This document shows positions 36,409 through 44,557 of a stretch of DNA of 64,000 nucleotides, one piece after another. The DNA lies in the NCBI RefSeq assembly GCF_002723615.1, contig NZ_KZ304955.1, forward strand, positions 1 through 64,000, in the 5' to 3' direction. Both the position numbers and the translations under genes were made by a program. Positions within the stretch are counted from its first letter, which is position 1; each line of letters opens with the position of its first letter. Below the pieces are notes generated by a model. It had not been told where the DNA came from, made no database searches, and saw only the letters and a program-made list of their open reading frames with translations. This DNA comes from Limimaricola cinnabarinus. Its GTDB lineage: Bacteria; Pseudomonadota; Alphaproteobacteria; Rhodobacterales; Rhodobacteraceae.

Positions 36409-37940
36409 GCGATGATTCTCTCTGGGCTTGACGGGTCCGCGCCTTGTTCGTGAAATATTCGGTTCAGCGCCTCATCGACGTTCAGATCGGCGCAGGAGGC
36501 TTCGGCAAAAATGCGGCCTCCGCTCATGAGGTAGCCGCGGTGTGACAGGTTGATGACTTCCTCGATCTCGGAAGAGATCAGCAAGATCGCCGTGCCCGCC
36601 TCCGCCATCTCGACGATGAATTCGTGAATGCGCTGTCGTGCGCCGATGTCGACGCCGCGGCTCGGCTCGTCGAGGATGAGGAGCCGGGGTGTCTCGACCG
36701 CCCATTTCGACAGCAGAACCTTTTGCTGGTTGCCGCCCGAGTAGAACGCCACATCCCCGTCGACGCGCCGGGGGACAATGCCGAAATGATCGATCATCCG
36801 TTCCACCCGCGCCCGTTCGCGGCGCGGATTCAGCACACCGTAGCGCGAGATCTTGTCCAGCGAGGCAAGGCTGACATTGGGACGGGTCGTCTGGGTCAGG
36901 ACGAGCCCCTGTTTGCGCCGGTCCTCGGGAACAAGGGCCAGGCCCTGCTGCACGGCCTTGTTGATCGTCAGGCGATCCTGATCCTGTCCATCAAGCAGAT
37001 AGGAGCCCGAGGTGATCCGGTCGGCGCCGAAAAGGACGCGCCCGATCTCGCTGCGGCCGGACCCGACAAGTCCGATCAGCCCGACAATCTCACCGGGGCG
37101 GATCGTGAGCGATACGCCGTCAAGGCCCGTGTCGCTGCAAACCTCCTTCAGCTCCACCAGTGGCGGCACTGCGGCAGCGGGCGCGGCGGGCAGGGCCGGC
37201 CACGAGATCTCGGAGGCCTGTCCGAGCATCGAGTCGACCAGGGACTGCTTGGTCTCTCCGGCCATGGAATCCGTGTGGATCACCCGGCCGTCGCGCATGA
37301 CGGTGACCCGGTCACAGTTGGCAATGATATGATCCAGAAAGTGGCTGACATAGATGATGGTCTTGCCGCGGGCTTTGAGCCGCGCGATCAGCGCGTGCAG
37401 GCGCTCCGCTTCGTCCTCGGTCAGCGACGACGTCGGCTCGTCCATGATGATGATCCGCGCCTCGCGCGCGACGGCGCGCATGATTTCGACCTTCTGGCGC
37501 TCGGCGATGCGCAGCCGCGCGACCTTGGCATGGGGGTCGAGCCCGAACTGGCAGGTTTCCTCAAGCGCACGGAACCGCGCGAGGTCGCCTTGAACCAGAA
37601 CGCCCGCATACTGGCTTTCAAGGCCGAGAAAGACGTTCTGCAAGACGGTCAGTTCGGGCACCAGCTGCAATTCCTGATGGATCATCGCGACGCCGCGTTG
37701 CAGCGCATCGCGGGGTGAAAAGCGGCTTACGGTTTCGCCGTTGATCTCGACCGTGCCTTCATCGGCGGCATAATACCCGCCGATGATCTTCCCCACGCTC
37801 GATTTTCCGGCCCCGTTCTCGCCCACCAGCGCGTGAACCGATCCTTGCAGAAAATCGATCGAGATGTCGTTGAGGATGCGGGTCTTGCCGAAGCTCTTGG
37901 CCACGCCGCGCATCCGTACTGCGATTTCTGTGTCCGTCAT
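36405..37940 (-). CDS. Ribose-type ABC transporter ATP-binding protein (two domains)
   Basis: The protein has 511 residues, RbsA/MglA family. First half: Walker A GENGAGKSS, Walker B IIIMDEPTSSL, signature-like LRIAERQKVEI. Second half: degenerate Walker A GLVGSGRSE, YSGGNQQKVLLSKW and LLILDEPSRGVDIGA, as normal for this class. Start at 37940 chosen by alignment of the N-terminus and because it follows the binding-protein gene by 61 bases containing a hairpin. Energises the permease encoded next. Confidence 0.93.
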   Translation of the reverse strand: MTDTEIAVRMRGVAKSFGKTRILNDISIDFLQGSVHALVGENGAGKSSVGKIIGGYYAADEGTVEINGETVSRFSPRDALQRGVAMIHQELQLVPELTVLQNVFLGLESQYAGVLVQGDLARFRALEETCQFGLDPHAKVARLRIAERQKVEIMRAVAREARIIIMDEPTSSLTEDEAERLHALIARLKARGKTIIYVSHFLDHIIANCDRVTVMRDGRVIHTDSMAGETKQSLVDSMLGQASEISWPALPAAPAAAVPPLVELKEVCSDTGLDGVSLTIRPGEIVGLIGLVGSGRSEIGRVLFGADRITSGSYLLDGQDQDRLTINKAVQQGLALVPEDRRKQGLVLTQTTRPNVSLASLDKISRYGVLNPRRERARVERMIDHFGIVPRRVDGDVAFYSGGNQQKVLLSKWAVETPRLLILDEPSRGVDIGARQRIHEFIVEMAEAGTAILLISSEIEEVINLSHRGYLMSGGRIFAEASCADLNVDEALNRIFHEQGADPSSPERIIA

Positions 37941-37959
37941 GCCGGCCCCTCCCTTTGGG

Positions 37960-37991
37960 TCGACCGGCCCGCACCGTGGCAGGCCGGTCGA
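37960..37991 (-). promoter_or_regulatory. Hairpin between binding protein and ATPase
   Basis: Perfect 10-bp stem TCGACCGGCC (37960-37969) with 37982-37991, 12-base loop, in the gap between the solute-binding gene and the ATPase gene. Same placement as the hairpins after the two other binding-protein genes in this window (9965 and 19432). Confidence 0.6.
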
Positions 37992-38001
37992 TGCGGTCGT
38001 C

Positions 38002-38994
38002 TCAGCCCTGCCACTCGGCTTCGAACTCGGGGTTCTCGAGCAGCCACTCATGGGTCACGATCGCAGGCACGTCCCCCAGCGTGGACTCGTCGATCCAGGG
38101 CTCGACCTCTTCGCCGGTAACCGAGGCCACGAGAGCGTGGAGTGCCGCTTCGCCGATGGAGCGGGGCAGCATGGCGATGGTCGAATCCCACTGGCCCGCG
38201 CGGATGGCATCGGTCGCAATCTGGTTCAGGCCGCCGCCGGTCACGTAGATCTCTTCCAGATCCAGCCCGGCATCGAGGATCGCGATCTCTGCCCCCATGA
38301 GGTGCTGATCCGCATTGGACAGCAGGACGTCCAGATCCGGGTTCGCCTGCAGGATGTCCTGCATCGCGTTGAGCGAGGTGTCAGGGCTGTAGTTGCCTTC
38401 GCCGGTTGCGACGATTTCGATGTTGTCATGGGCGCCCAGAACGCTCTGGTAGGCCTCATACCGCACATTGTCGAAGGGGAAGACGAGCTGCCCGATCAGG
38501 ATGACAACCTTGCAGGGGTCGCGGTCCTCGCAGAACTCGACGACCTCTTCCGCCTGTTTGGTCGCGCCGATTGCGGGGTCCGAGGCCACGGTGGTCACCA
38601 AGCCCTCGACCTGTGGCTGCATGTTCGACAGGTCCGGGCCGATGGGGAACAGCGTGGCGGCAACCTTGACCCCTGCGGCGGTCGCCTCTTCCAGTGCGGT
38701 TGCGATGCCGACCGTGTCGTTCGGCGTCACGACCATTCCGTCAAACCTTCCACCGGCGACAAGGTCCTCGACCTGCGTAAACTGGACCGGAGCGGAAAAT
38801 TCACCGTCGAAGATCTCGACGGAGACATTGTCATACTCGGCCGCGGCACGCTGGATGCCGTCATAGATCGACTGGTTGAAACCGTTCTGGCTGGACGAGG
38901 CAAGATAGGCGATCGAAATCTGATCGTCTTGCGCAAGCGCCGCCACCGGCGATAGGGCCGTGGTGAGGGCCGCGAGTTTCATGATATTCTTCAA
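38002..38994 (-). CDS. Ribose-type ABC transporter periplasmic binding protein
   Basis: The protein has 330 residues. Signal peptide about 1-21 (cleavage after PVAALAQ), then Peripla_BP_4 fold: ISIAYLASSSQNGFNQSIYDGIQRAA, DLVAGGRFDGMVVTPNDTVGIATALEEA, NPDLDVLLSNADQHLMGAE. It is the transporter's high-affinity receptor; the ligand is unknown. It follows the GAF-like gene and precedes the ATPase gene. Confidence 0.9.
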   Translation of the reverse strand: MKNIMKLAALTTALSPVAALAQDDQISIAYLASSSQNGFNQSIYDGIQRAAAEYDNVSVEIFDGEFSAPVQFTQVEDLVAGGRFDGMVVTPNDTVGIATALEEATAAGVKVAATLFPIGPDLSNMQPQVEGLVTTVASDPAIGATKQAEEVVEFCEDRDPCKVVILIGQLVFPFDNVRYEAYQSVLGAHDNIEIVATGEGNYSPDTSLNAMQDILQANPDLDVLLSNADQHLMGAEIAILDAGLDLEEIYVTGGGLNQIATDAIRAGQWDSTIAMLPRSIGEAALHALVASVTGEEVEPWIDESTLGDVPAIVTHEWLLENPEFEAEWQG

Positions 38995-39039
38995 TGGTTT
39001 GATCTCCTTGTTGGTGGTTGGTGATTTCGGTTTCGAGGG

Positions 39040-39582
39040 TCAGGCGCGCTCCATCACGGCGTCGGCCTCGGGAACTGACGCGGTGAGCGTCTCGTCGCGC
39101 GCGGTGAGAAGGAAACACAGGGTGACAATCGGCTGCCACGCCAGCGCCGCGGCAATCTTCTCGCCGGTGAAATGTCCGGCCGGTGCGAGCATGTTGATCG
39201 TGCCGATCACCTTGCCATCGACAACGGCGGGCAGGTTCATGTTGCTTTCGAAGCCAAGCGCTTGGATCTTGCGCCAGTCGAAGAACACCTCGGCGATCTG
39301 CTCGATCCGGCTGGTGACGAAGGGCTGGGCATTCTCCAGAACGGTCGTGAAGAACAGGTTCCGGTCGATCTGCTTGTAGTTGCCGACGGGATAGGCCTCG
39401 GAGTTGTCGGAATGGATCCGGCGGCTGCGCATGTTCTCAAGGTCGAAGATCGACGCGCTGGTGAGCTTCGAGCCCACGTCGCGGTTGAGGCCGCGGACCA
39501 CATATCGCAACAGCGCCCGTGCGCTCTCCGGCCCGGCCAGAAGGGTCTGAATATGGCTCATGTCATAGGGCAGGGCGGTCAT
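39040..39582 (-). CDS. GAF-domain-like protein
   Basis: The protein has 180 residues, with no signal peptide. The pattern LGFESNMNLPAVVDGKVIGTINMLAPAGHFT near residues 117-150 fits the ligand-binding GAF fold, and the rest is compatible with a single GAF domain. Start at 39582 overlaps the amidohydrolase stop by four bases. There is no attached output domain. It could sense the pathway substrate, or act as an enzyme-like or allosteric partner. Its place between an amidohydrolase and the transporter is unusual. Confidence 0.7.
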   Translation of the reverse strand: MTALPYDMSHIQTLLAGPESARALLRYVVRGLNRDVGSKLTSASIFDLENMRSRRIHSDNSEAYPVGNYKQIDRNLFFTTVLENAQPFVTSRIEQIAEVFFDWRKIQALGFESNMNLPAVVDGKVIGTINMLAPAGHFTGEKIAAALAWQPIVTLCFLLTARDETLTASVPEADAVMERA

Positions 39583-40817
39583 GCGGCGGCCTTCTTTGGA
39601 AATTGGCGGGCCATACGCCCGGATTTGATCACGCAGGTTAGGTGATGTTCGGGTCTGCCAAGGATGGTGACATCGTCGAACGGATCGCCGTCGATCACGA
39701 TCATGTCGGCGCGGGCCCCGGCGGCAATGACGCCGATTTCCCCTTCCTGCTGGCACAGGCGGGCGGCGATGCGGGTCGCGCTGTCGATGATCTCTGCCGG
39801 AGTCAGGACACGGGCCAGAAGGTCGAATTCCATGCCGCCATATTTGCGCAGCTCGCCCAGAAGATCGGTGCCAAAGGCCATCGGCAGGCCGGCGTCGCGC
39901 ATGATCCCCAGGCTTTCGATGCCTGCGTCGCGGACGACGTCGATCTTCGCCTGAGACGCGGCATCAAGGCCAAGCGCGGCCCCCTCCACCTTGAGCCCCT
40001 CATAGGCGACAAGCGTCGGCACGGCGATGCAGCCGGCCTCGGCGGCCCGCCGGGCGGTTTCGGGCCGGATCAGATTGCAATGCTCCAGCGAATGAACGCC
40101 CAGATCGACGCAGCGTCGGATCGCGTCGTCGTGATAGACATGGGCGGCGACGTAGGTGTTGGCGTTACGGGCTTCTTCGACCATCGCGCGAATTTCGGCA
40201 TCCGAATACTGCAGCGCATCGATCGGATCGTTCGGAGAGGAGACCCCGCCATTGGCCATCACCTTGATGAACTTGGCCCCCTCCTTGAGCATCTTGCGGC
40301 AGGTGCGGCGGACCTCATCCACGCCATCAACCAGAACCCCCATGTTGCCCAGCCGCCAGCCAAGCGCGTCTGGGCGCACGTCGCTGCGCGCGCGCAGGTC
40401 CGTGTGGCCGCCGGTCATCGACAGGCCTTTGCCGCAGATGACCAGATCCGGGCCGTCGATGTGCCCTTCTTGCACGGCGCGCACCAGTCCCAGATCAGCG
40501 CCACCAAGATCGCGGACCGTGGTAAAGCCCTGATCCAGCTTCTCGCGCATGATCGCGCCGGCCCGGAACGCCGCAAGCGAGTCCGGCGCGATGGCGTTGT
40601 CCCAAAGGTTCAGACTGTGGGCCACCACATGAAAATGCGCGTCGATCAGACCGGGCATCAACGTCTTGCCCGCAATATCGTAGGGGGTCGCGGCGGCGGG
40701 GGCGGGCACGCCGACGGAAGCGATCCGATCTCCCTCGACAACGACGGTCGTCGGTTCCGTCAGCCTCCCGGTTTCAAGGTCGGGAAGACGGGCATTGATA
40801 AAGGCGGTGGCGGTCAT
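39579..40817 (-). CDS. Metal-dependent amidohydrolase (imidazolonepropionase/prolidase-like)
   Basis: The protein has 412 residues of the amidohydrolase superfamily. Metal and active-site motifs in order: HFHV (near 63-66), FIKVMANGGV with the likely bridging Lys, AAHVYHD, HSLEHC and FGTDLL. The set resembles imidazolonepropionase-like amidohydrolases that hydrolyse Xaa-Pro dipeptides or cyclic amides. In this operon it may open or trim a product of the hydantoinase, or supply its substrate. First structural gene after the regulator; the start at 40817 follows a weak ribosome binding site. Confidence 0.85.
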   Translation of the reverse strand: MTATAFINARLPDLETGRLTEPTTVVVEGDRIASVGVPAPAAATPYDIAGKTLMPGLIDAHFHVVAHSLNLWDNAIAPDSLAAFRAGAIMREKLDQGFTTVRDLGGADLGLVRAVQEGHIDGPDLVICGKGLSMTGGHTDLRARSDVRPDALGWRLGNMGVLVDGVDEVRRTCRKMLKEGAKFIKVMANGGVSSPNDPIDALQYSDAEIRAMVEEARNANTYVAAHVYHDDAIRRCVDLGVHSLEHCNLIRPETARRAAEAGCIAVPTLVAYEGLKVEGAALGLDAASQAKIDVVRDAGIESLGIMRDAGLPMAFGTDLLGELRKYGGMEFDLLARVLTPAEIIDSATRIAARLCQQEGEIGVIAAGARADMIVIDGDPFDDVTILGRPEHHLTCVIKSGRMARQFPKKAAA

Positions 40818-40858
40818 CGGAGCTACTTTGCTTGAAAGGAAAGGGCACGAGGGCGGGG

Positions 40859-41611
40859 TCAGGTCGGAAGCGGGTGGCCGAGGTCGAGCGCCGAGGTCGA
40901 AAGATCGACCGCGTCGGCCGCCACGGGCACGAGGGAGTGTTGAATGATCTGCAGGATGTCCGCGATCTGCTCGCCGACGATCCGGTTGCAGGCTGCGGTG
41001 TCCTTGACGTCGATCGCGGCGAAAAGGTCGCGGTGCAGATCGGCCTGCCGGTGCAGGTCCGCGGCAGAGGCATAGGGAAAATAGAGCAGCAGCATCGTCC
41101 GCCGCCCGGCATCGAGACATTGCAGGTAGTAGCGGGCAAGAAAGAAGTTCTTCGCCAGATCGGCATAGCCGCGCTGGAGCTGCAGCAGGGCCAGCGCGGT
41201 GTCGAGCTCGCTTGCGTGGCCAATGGTATCGGTCAACGCCCGGACCCGGTCCTGCATCATCGGCGTGTCGACTGGGATTTCGGCCCGGCTGAGGTGCTGT
41301 GACAAGGCGCGACCAAGGATCAACCAGGTGTCGAGCATCTCGCGCAGCTGGTGCATGGTGAGCGGCTCGACAATGCAGGAGCGGTTCGGCAACACCTTCA
41401 CGAGGCGCTCTCCGGACAGCATCAGGATCGCTTCGCGCACCGGGGTCCGGGACAGTTCGAACGATTTTGCAATCGCGGTTTCATCAAGCGCGCTGCCCGG
41501 TTCGCGCTTCAATGTAAGGATCTCTTCGCGCAGCGCCTGATAGACCGTCACGGCGCCGCGCTTGCGCGTTCCGCTGGTCGGGCCTGTCGTGCTCTCGCCC
41601 TTTTTCGTCAC
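40859..41611 (-). CDS. GntR-family (FCD) transcriptional regulator
   Basis: The protein is 250 residues from a GTG at 41611 that has GGGAGG upstream; an ATG at 41671 would add 20 residues but lacks a binding site. Winged-helix motif FELSRTPVREAILMLSGERLVKV followed by a helical FCD-type ligand domain. Lies at the head of the amidohydrolase-transporter-hydantoinase operon, 41 bases upstream, and probably controls it. The upstream AT-rich stretch (41645-41700, with ATTGTATAATATTTGAAT) is a likely promoter and operator. No TGTCGACA site is present, so it is a different regulon from the hydroxyproline one. Confidence 0.87.
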   Translation of the reverse strand: MTKKGESTTGPTSGTRKRGAVTVYQALREEILTLKREPGSALDETAIAKSFELSRTPVREAILMLSGERLVKVLPNRSCIVEPLTMHQLREMLDTWLILGRALSQHLSRAEIPVDTPMMQDRVRALTDTIGHASELDTALALLQLQRGYADLAKNFFLARYYLQCLDAGRRTMLLLYFPYASAADLHRQADLHRDLFAAIDVKDTAACNRIVGEQIADILQIIQHSLVPVAADAVDLSTSALDLGHPLPT

Positions 41612-42137
41612 CTGCCACACCTCCCTTGCGCCGCCGATTCGCAAGCATCGTAGCCGGGATAAAGTTTGCATAACAAGATTGTATAATATTTGAATTCAGG
41701 CAGAATCGATAGTTGCGTGCGGGCGGGGCTACCGGACGCATTCGGTCGGCCACGGCAGACGGGGGCGGCTCGAGGGCGGAAAGCGCGAAGTGGAGGGCCG
41801 CTCATGCGGAGTGTGGGGCAAGGGCGCAGGGGTGCTTCTTTGGGGTGCAGCCCAGTTCATCCGTGGCGTGAAGCGCCCTCAAATGCGCCATGGCCGGCCG
41901 CCCTGCTTACCCTACCGGCCTGCATGCGCAGCGCCAAAGGGTTGCGGGCCGTTGCCGGGCGCGGACATGGCGCGGAGGCCGCTGAAGGGTCACCGCGCCC
42001 TTCTGCATTTAACGTCGCGGGCGAGGTTGCGACTCGGCCGGCGCCGCAATCGCAGCGCAATGCCGACTGAACGGCGCAAACTGGCTTCCCGAACCCCTGT
42101 CGCCGGTACGCGCCGTCATTCGCACGAAGAAAGAGGC
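41612..42137. other. Long intergenic region, no gene recognised
   Basis: About 525 bases. The first 90 are AT-rich and probably carry the promoter of the GntR gene. The rest is GC-rich; frames crossing it on both strands have no recognisable motif or good ribosome binding site. An IS5 relic follows. Confidence 0.4.
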
Positions 42138-42445
42138 ATGAAACCTGTTGCGCATATCGATGAGCGCGTGCTGACGGTTGGCTCGGGGAGCATGCCGAAG
42201 CCTTCCCCGATCGGCTACCGCACGACGAACTGGTCCGGCTACGATGCGGCGGGGCGCAAGCGCGGCCCGCTGTCGGTCTGGTTCGATCCCGAGATGGTCA
42301 GGCAGGCCGGCAAGACCGGCAAACGTGGCCGATCCGAGACCTTTTCGGACGCTGCGATCCAGACATGCCTCACCCTGAAAGTGCTTTTCGGTCTGTCCCT
42401 TCGGCAGACGGTCGGGCTGGTTGAAAGCCTGATCCCAGATGGCGG
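42138..42445 (+). pseudogene. IS5-family transposase relic (N-terminal ~80 residues)
   Basis: From the ATG at 42192: MPKPSPIGYRTTNWSGYDAA, then SVWFDPEM, FSDAAIQTCLTLKVLFGLSLRQTVGLVESL. This is the first third of an IS5/IS427-type transposase, including the start of the DDE-associated region. After LVESLIP the sequence becomes unrelated, so the gene is cut. A plausible element end with CCTGTTGCGCATATC lies at about 42143. It ends just before dps. Confidence 0.75.
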
Positions 42446-42545
42446 GCCCGACGGCGAGTATGGGCCGAGCGCGTGCCCTGCGGGCCCTTCCGACACGGAG
42501 AACGACGCCCTCGGGGCGCCGCTCGACCGCCTTGGTCGCCGGTTA

Positions 42546-43016
42546 TCAGCCGAGGTGCGCGCGCAGCATCCAGGCAAATTTCTCATGGGTCCGCCCGCGT
42601 TCGATGGCGAGATCCTCGGTCAAAGTATCACCGTGATTGGCTGCGAGTTCGCCAAGACCCCCCAGCGTAGCAGCAATGGTCTCCTGCGCTTTCATCAGAA
42701 TGTCGACCATTTCGCGATCGCTTTGGTGGCCGTCATGCTCTTCTACCTTTGATCGCGCGAGCATGCCGGCAAGTTTGCCCTCGGCATGCTCGTTCAGGGC
42801 GCGGATACGCTCGGCAAGATCGTCCTGCGCCTGAAAGTGATCCTCGTAGATCTCCTGGAACAGACGATGGAGTTCACCGAAAGCCATGCCGGTGACGTTC
42901 CAGTGGAAGTTCTGGGCGAGCATGGTGGTGACCGCGGTCTCGGCCACGCTCTGGTTCAGCGCCTCGGCGATCTCCTTCCGAGCGTCGGGGCTCAACTCGA
43001 TGGCAGGCTGTGTCAT
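42546..43016 (-). CDS. dps: DNA-binding ferritin-like protein Dps
   Basis: The protein has 156 residues, forming a dodecameric shell that oxidises and stores iron and protects DNA. The ferroxidase site residues are visible: LAQNFHWNVTG (His), LHRLFQEIYEDHFQAQDDLAERIRAL (Asp/Glu ligands). Start overlaps the stop of the unknown gene at 43013 by four bases (ATGA), so they are co-translated. Next to an iron-import operon on the opposite strand, which fits iron homeostasis. Confidence 0.92.
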   Translation of the reverse strand: MTQPAIELSPDARKEIAEALNQSVAETAVTTMLAQNFHWNVTGMAFGELHRLFQEIYEDHFQAQDDLAERIRALNEHAEGKLAGMLARSKVEEHDGHQSDREMVDILMKAQETIAATLGGLGELAANHGDTLTEDLAIERGRTHEKFAWMLRAHLG

Positions 43017-43555
43017 GACGCAATCCTTTCCAGCTTCGGGGATGCCGGATCATCTGTCGCGTCCGCCAAGCGTGTCAACGCGTCACTATCGGACGCGACA
43101 CGAGCGACCAGGTGAACCAGAGACCGTCGGACCTGCGCTGGCACGCGGCTGTGCAACAGGAATGTGGCGCTGGTCAGGTCGTCGTCGCGCAGAGCGGCGA
43201 TCAGGCGCAGCAGCCAGCTTTCGTCGAAGGACAGCGCTCGAGCGGTCGGTCGGTAAAAGCGGGGGGAGCGGCCGAGCGTTTCACCCAACGTCCGGATCAA
43301 AGCATCGAGCACGGTTTCCGGCGGAATGTCCCGCCGAGTGCCAACCATGGCGCAGGCCTGCGCCAGTTCGATCCGGCTCCGCGACCGGCAACGCAGTGCG
43401 GACAGGCGTATCCGGGCAAGCAGCTGCCGGTCCTTGGACTCCCATGAAGCTCGCTGGTCGCTGTCAGGGACGACGCGAGGGTCGGAGGCGGCGAGGAACA
43501 TAGTTTCATCCAGGTTCAGTGTCGGTCGAGCATCTTGTTTCCCGAAGATGCCCAT
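43013..43555 (-). CDS. Conserved-looking hypothetical protein upstream of dps
   Basis: The protein has 180 residues; family not recognised. Arg-rich and mostly helical in appearance, no signal peptide or membrane segment. Two segments look structured: SRIELAQACAMVGTRRDIPP and SFDESWLLRLIAALRDDDLTSATFLL. The helical repeat-like pattern with paired Leu/Ala and Asp recalls HEAT-like or DUF2336-type proteins, but this is only an impression. It is translationally coupled to dps and divergent from the iron ABC operon. Confidence 0.65.
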   Translation of the reverse strand: MGIFGKQDARPTLNLDETMFLAASDPRVVPDSDQRASWESKDRQLLARIRLSALRCRSRSRIELAQACAMVGTRRDIPPETVLDALIRTLGETLGRSPRFYRPTARALSFDESWLLRLIAALRDDDLTSATFLLHSRVPAQVRRSLVHLVARVASDSDALTRLADATDDPASPKLERIAS

Positions 43556-43699
43556 CGGGCATCACGTCGAAAAAGGGGATGGATAGACATCGGCGTCTGT
43601 CGCTCCTTCATCCGGCTCCCTCATACCCGACCAATATTGTCAGTCAACTTGTTTAATCCGACAGATTTGCTTAGGCATGAGTCGCAACAGAGGCAGAGT

Positions 43700-44557
43700 A
43701 TGACCAGACACGACAATTCAGACGCCTCCGAAGAGAGCGCTGCACCTCGGCTTCGTGTGGCGGGTGTCTCGGTCGGCTATGGGGACGCGCCGATCGTCCG
43801 CGGCGTCTCGCTTGAGGTGCCGGACGGTGCCCTGACCGTGCTGATCGGGCCGAACGGCTCCGGCAAATCCACGCTCATGAAGGCAATGGCCCGTGTCCTG
43901 CCTGTCAGCAGCGGGGAAATCCGGCTCGATGGCCGTCCCATCGGGGCCATGCCGACGCGCGAGGTCGCCAAGCAACTTGCCCTGCTGCCGCAGGGACCGA
44001 TCGCCCCGGAGGGGCTGCGCGTGCGCGAGTTGGTGGCGCAGGGGCGCTTTCCGCACCAGTCGCTTCTGCGGCAATGGTCACGCCGGGACGCCGAGGCCGT
44101 CGATGCCGCGATGCGGGCCGCGGATGTGATCCAGTTCGCCGATCGGCCCCTGTCGGACCTTTCGGGCGGCCAACGCCAGCGCTGCTGGATCGCCATGGTT
44201 CTTGCGCAGGAAACGGGCATCCTGCTGCTGGACGAACCGACGACCTTCCTCGACCTCAAGGTGCAGGTCGAGCTGATGCGCCTGCTGCGGCGCATCGCGA
44301 AGGAGGAAGGGCGCAGCCTGGTCGTCGTCCTGCACGAGCTCAACGTCGCGGCCGCTTTCGCCGATCATCTCGTCATGATGAAAGAGGGCCGCATCCGCGC
44401 CGAGGGCTCCGTGGAGCGCGTCTTTACCGCCGAGACCCTGCGGGAGGTCTTCGGCTTTGAGGCGAACGTGCTGCGTGATCCCGCGAGCGGCCGGCCGGTC
44501 TGCGTGCCGATCGTCGGCCCCGTCGAGGCCCCCCTGCCCTGGATGGCTGCGCAATGA
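43700..44557 (+). CDS. Iron-siderophore/haem-type ABC transporter ATP-binding protein (FecE type)
   Basis: The protein has 285 residues. Walker A GPNGSGKST near residue 50, Q-loop LLPQGPIAPEGLRV, signature LSGGQRQRC, Walker B GILLLDEPTTFLDL, switch His in VVLHELNVAAAF. Start at 43700 chosen because the N-terminus then matches the family; a longer frame upstream lacks similarity. Overlaps the first permease gene (ATGA). The upstream AT-rich gap (43630-43680) probably holds an iron-responsive promoter; I could not define a Fur/RirA/Irr box. Confidence 0.92.
   Translation: MTRHDNSDASEESAAPRLRVAGVSVGYGDAPIVRGVSLEVPDGALTVLIGPNGSGKSTLMKAMARVLPVSSGEIRLDGRPIGAMPTREVAKQLALLPQGPIAPEGLRVRELVAQGRFPHQSLLRQWSRRDAEAVDAAMRAADVIQFADRPLSDLSGGQRQRCWIAMVLAQETGILLLDEPTTFLDLKVQVELMRLLRRIAKEEGRSLVVVLHELNVAAAFADHLVMMKEGRIRAEGSVERVFTAETLREVFGFEANVLRDPASGRPVCVPIVGPVEAPLPWMAAQ

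Noticed and set aside
41790-42752. 320-codon forward frame running through the IS5 relic into the dps region
   Set aside because: Only the stretch from 42192 to about 42445 has transposase similarity; the rest is out of context or antisense to dps.
43556-43699. Fur/RirA/Irr box in front of the iron operon
   Set aside because: AT-rich with ATTGTCAGTCAACTTG-like sequence, but no site matched a known consensus well enough to call.
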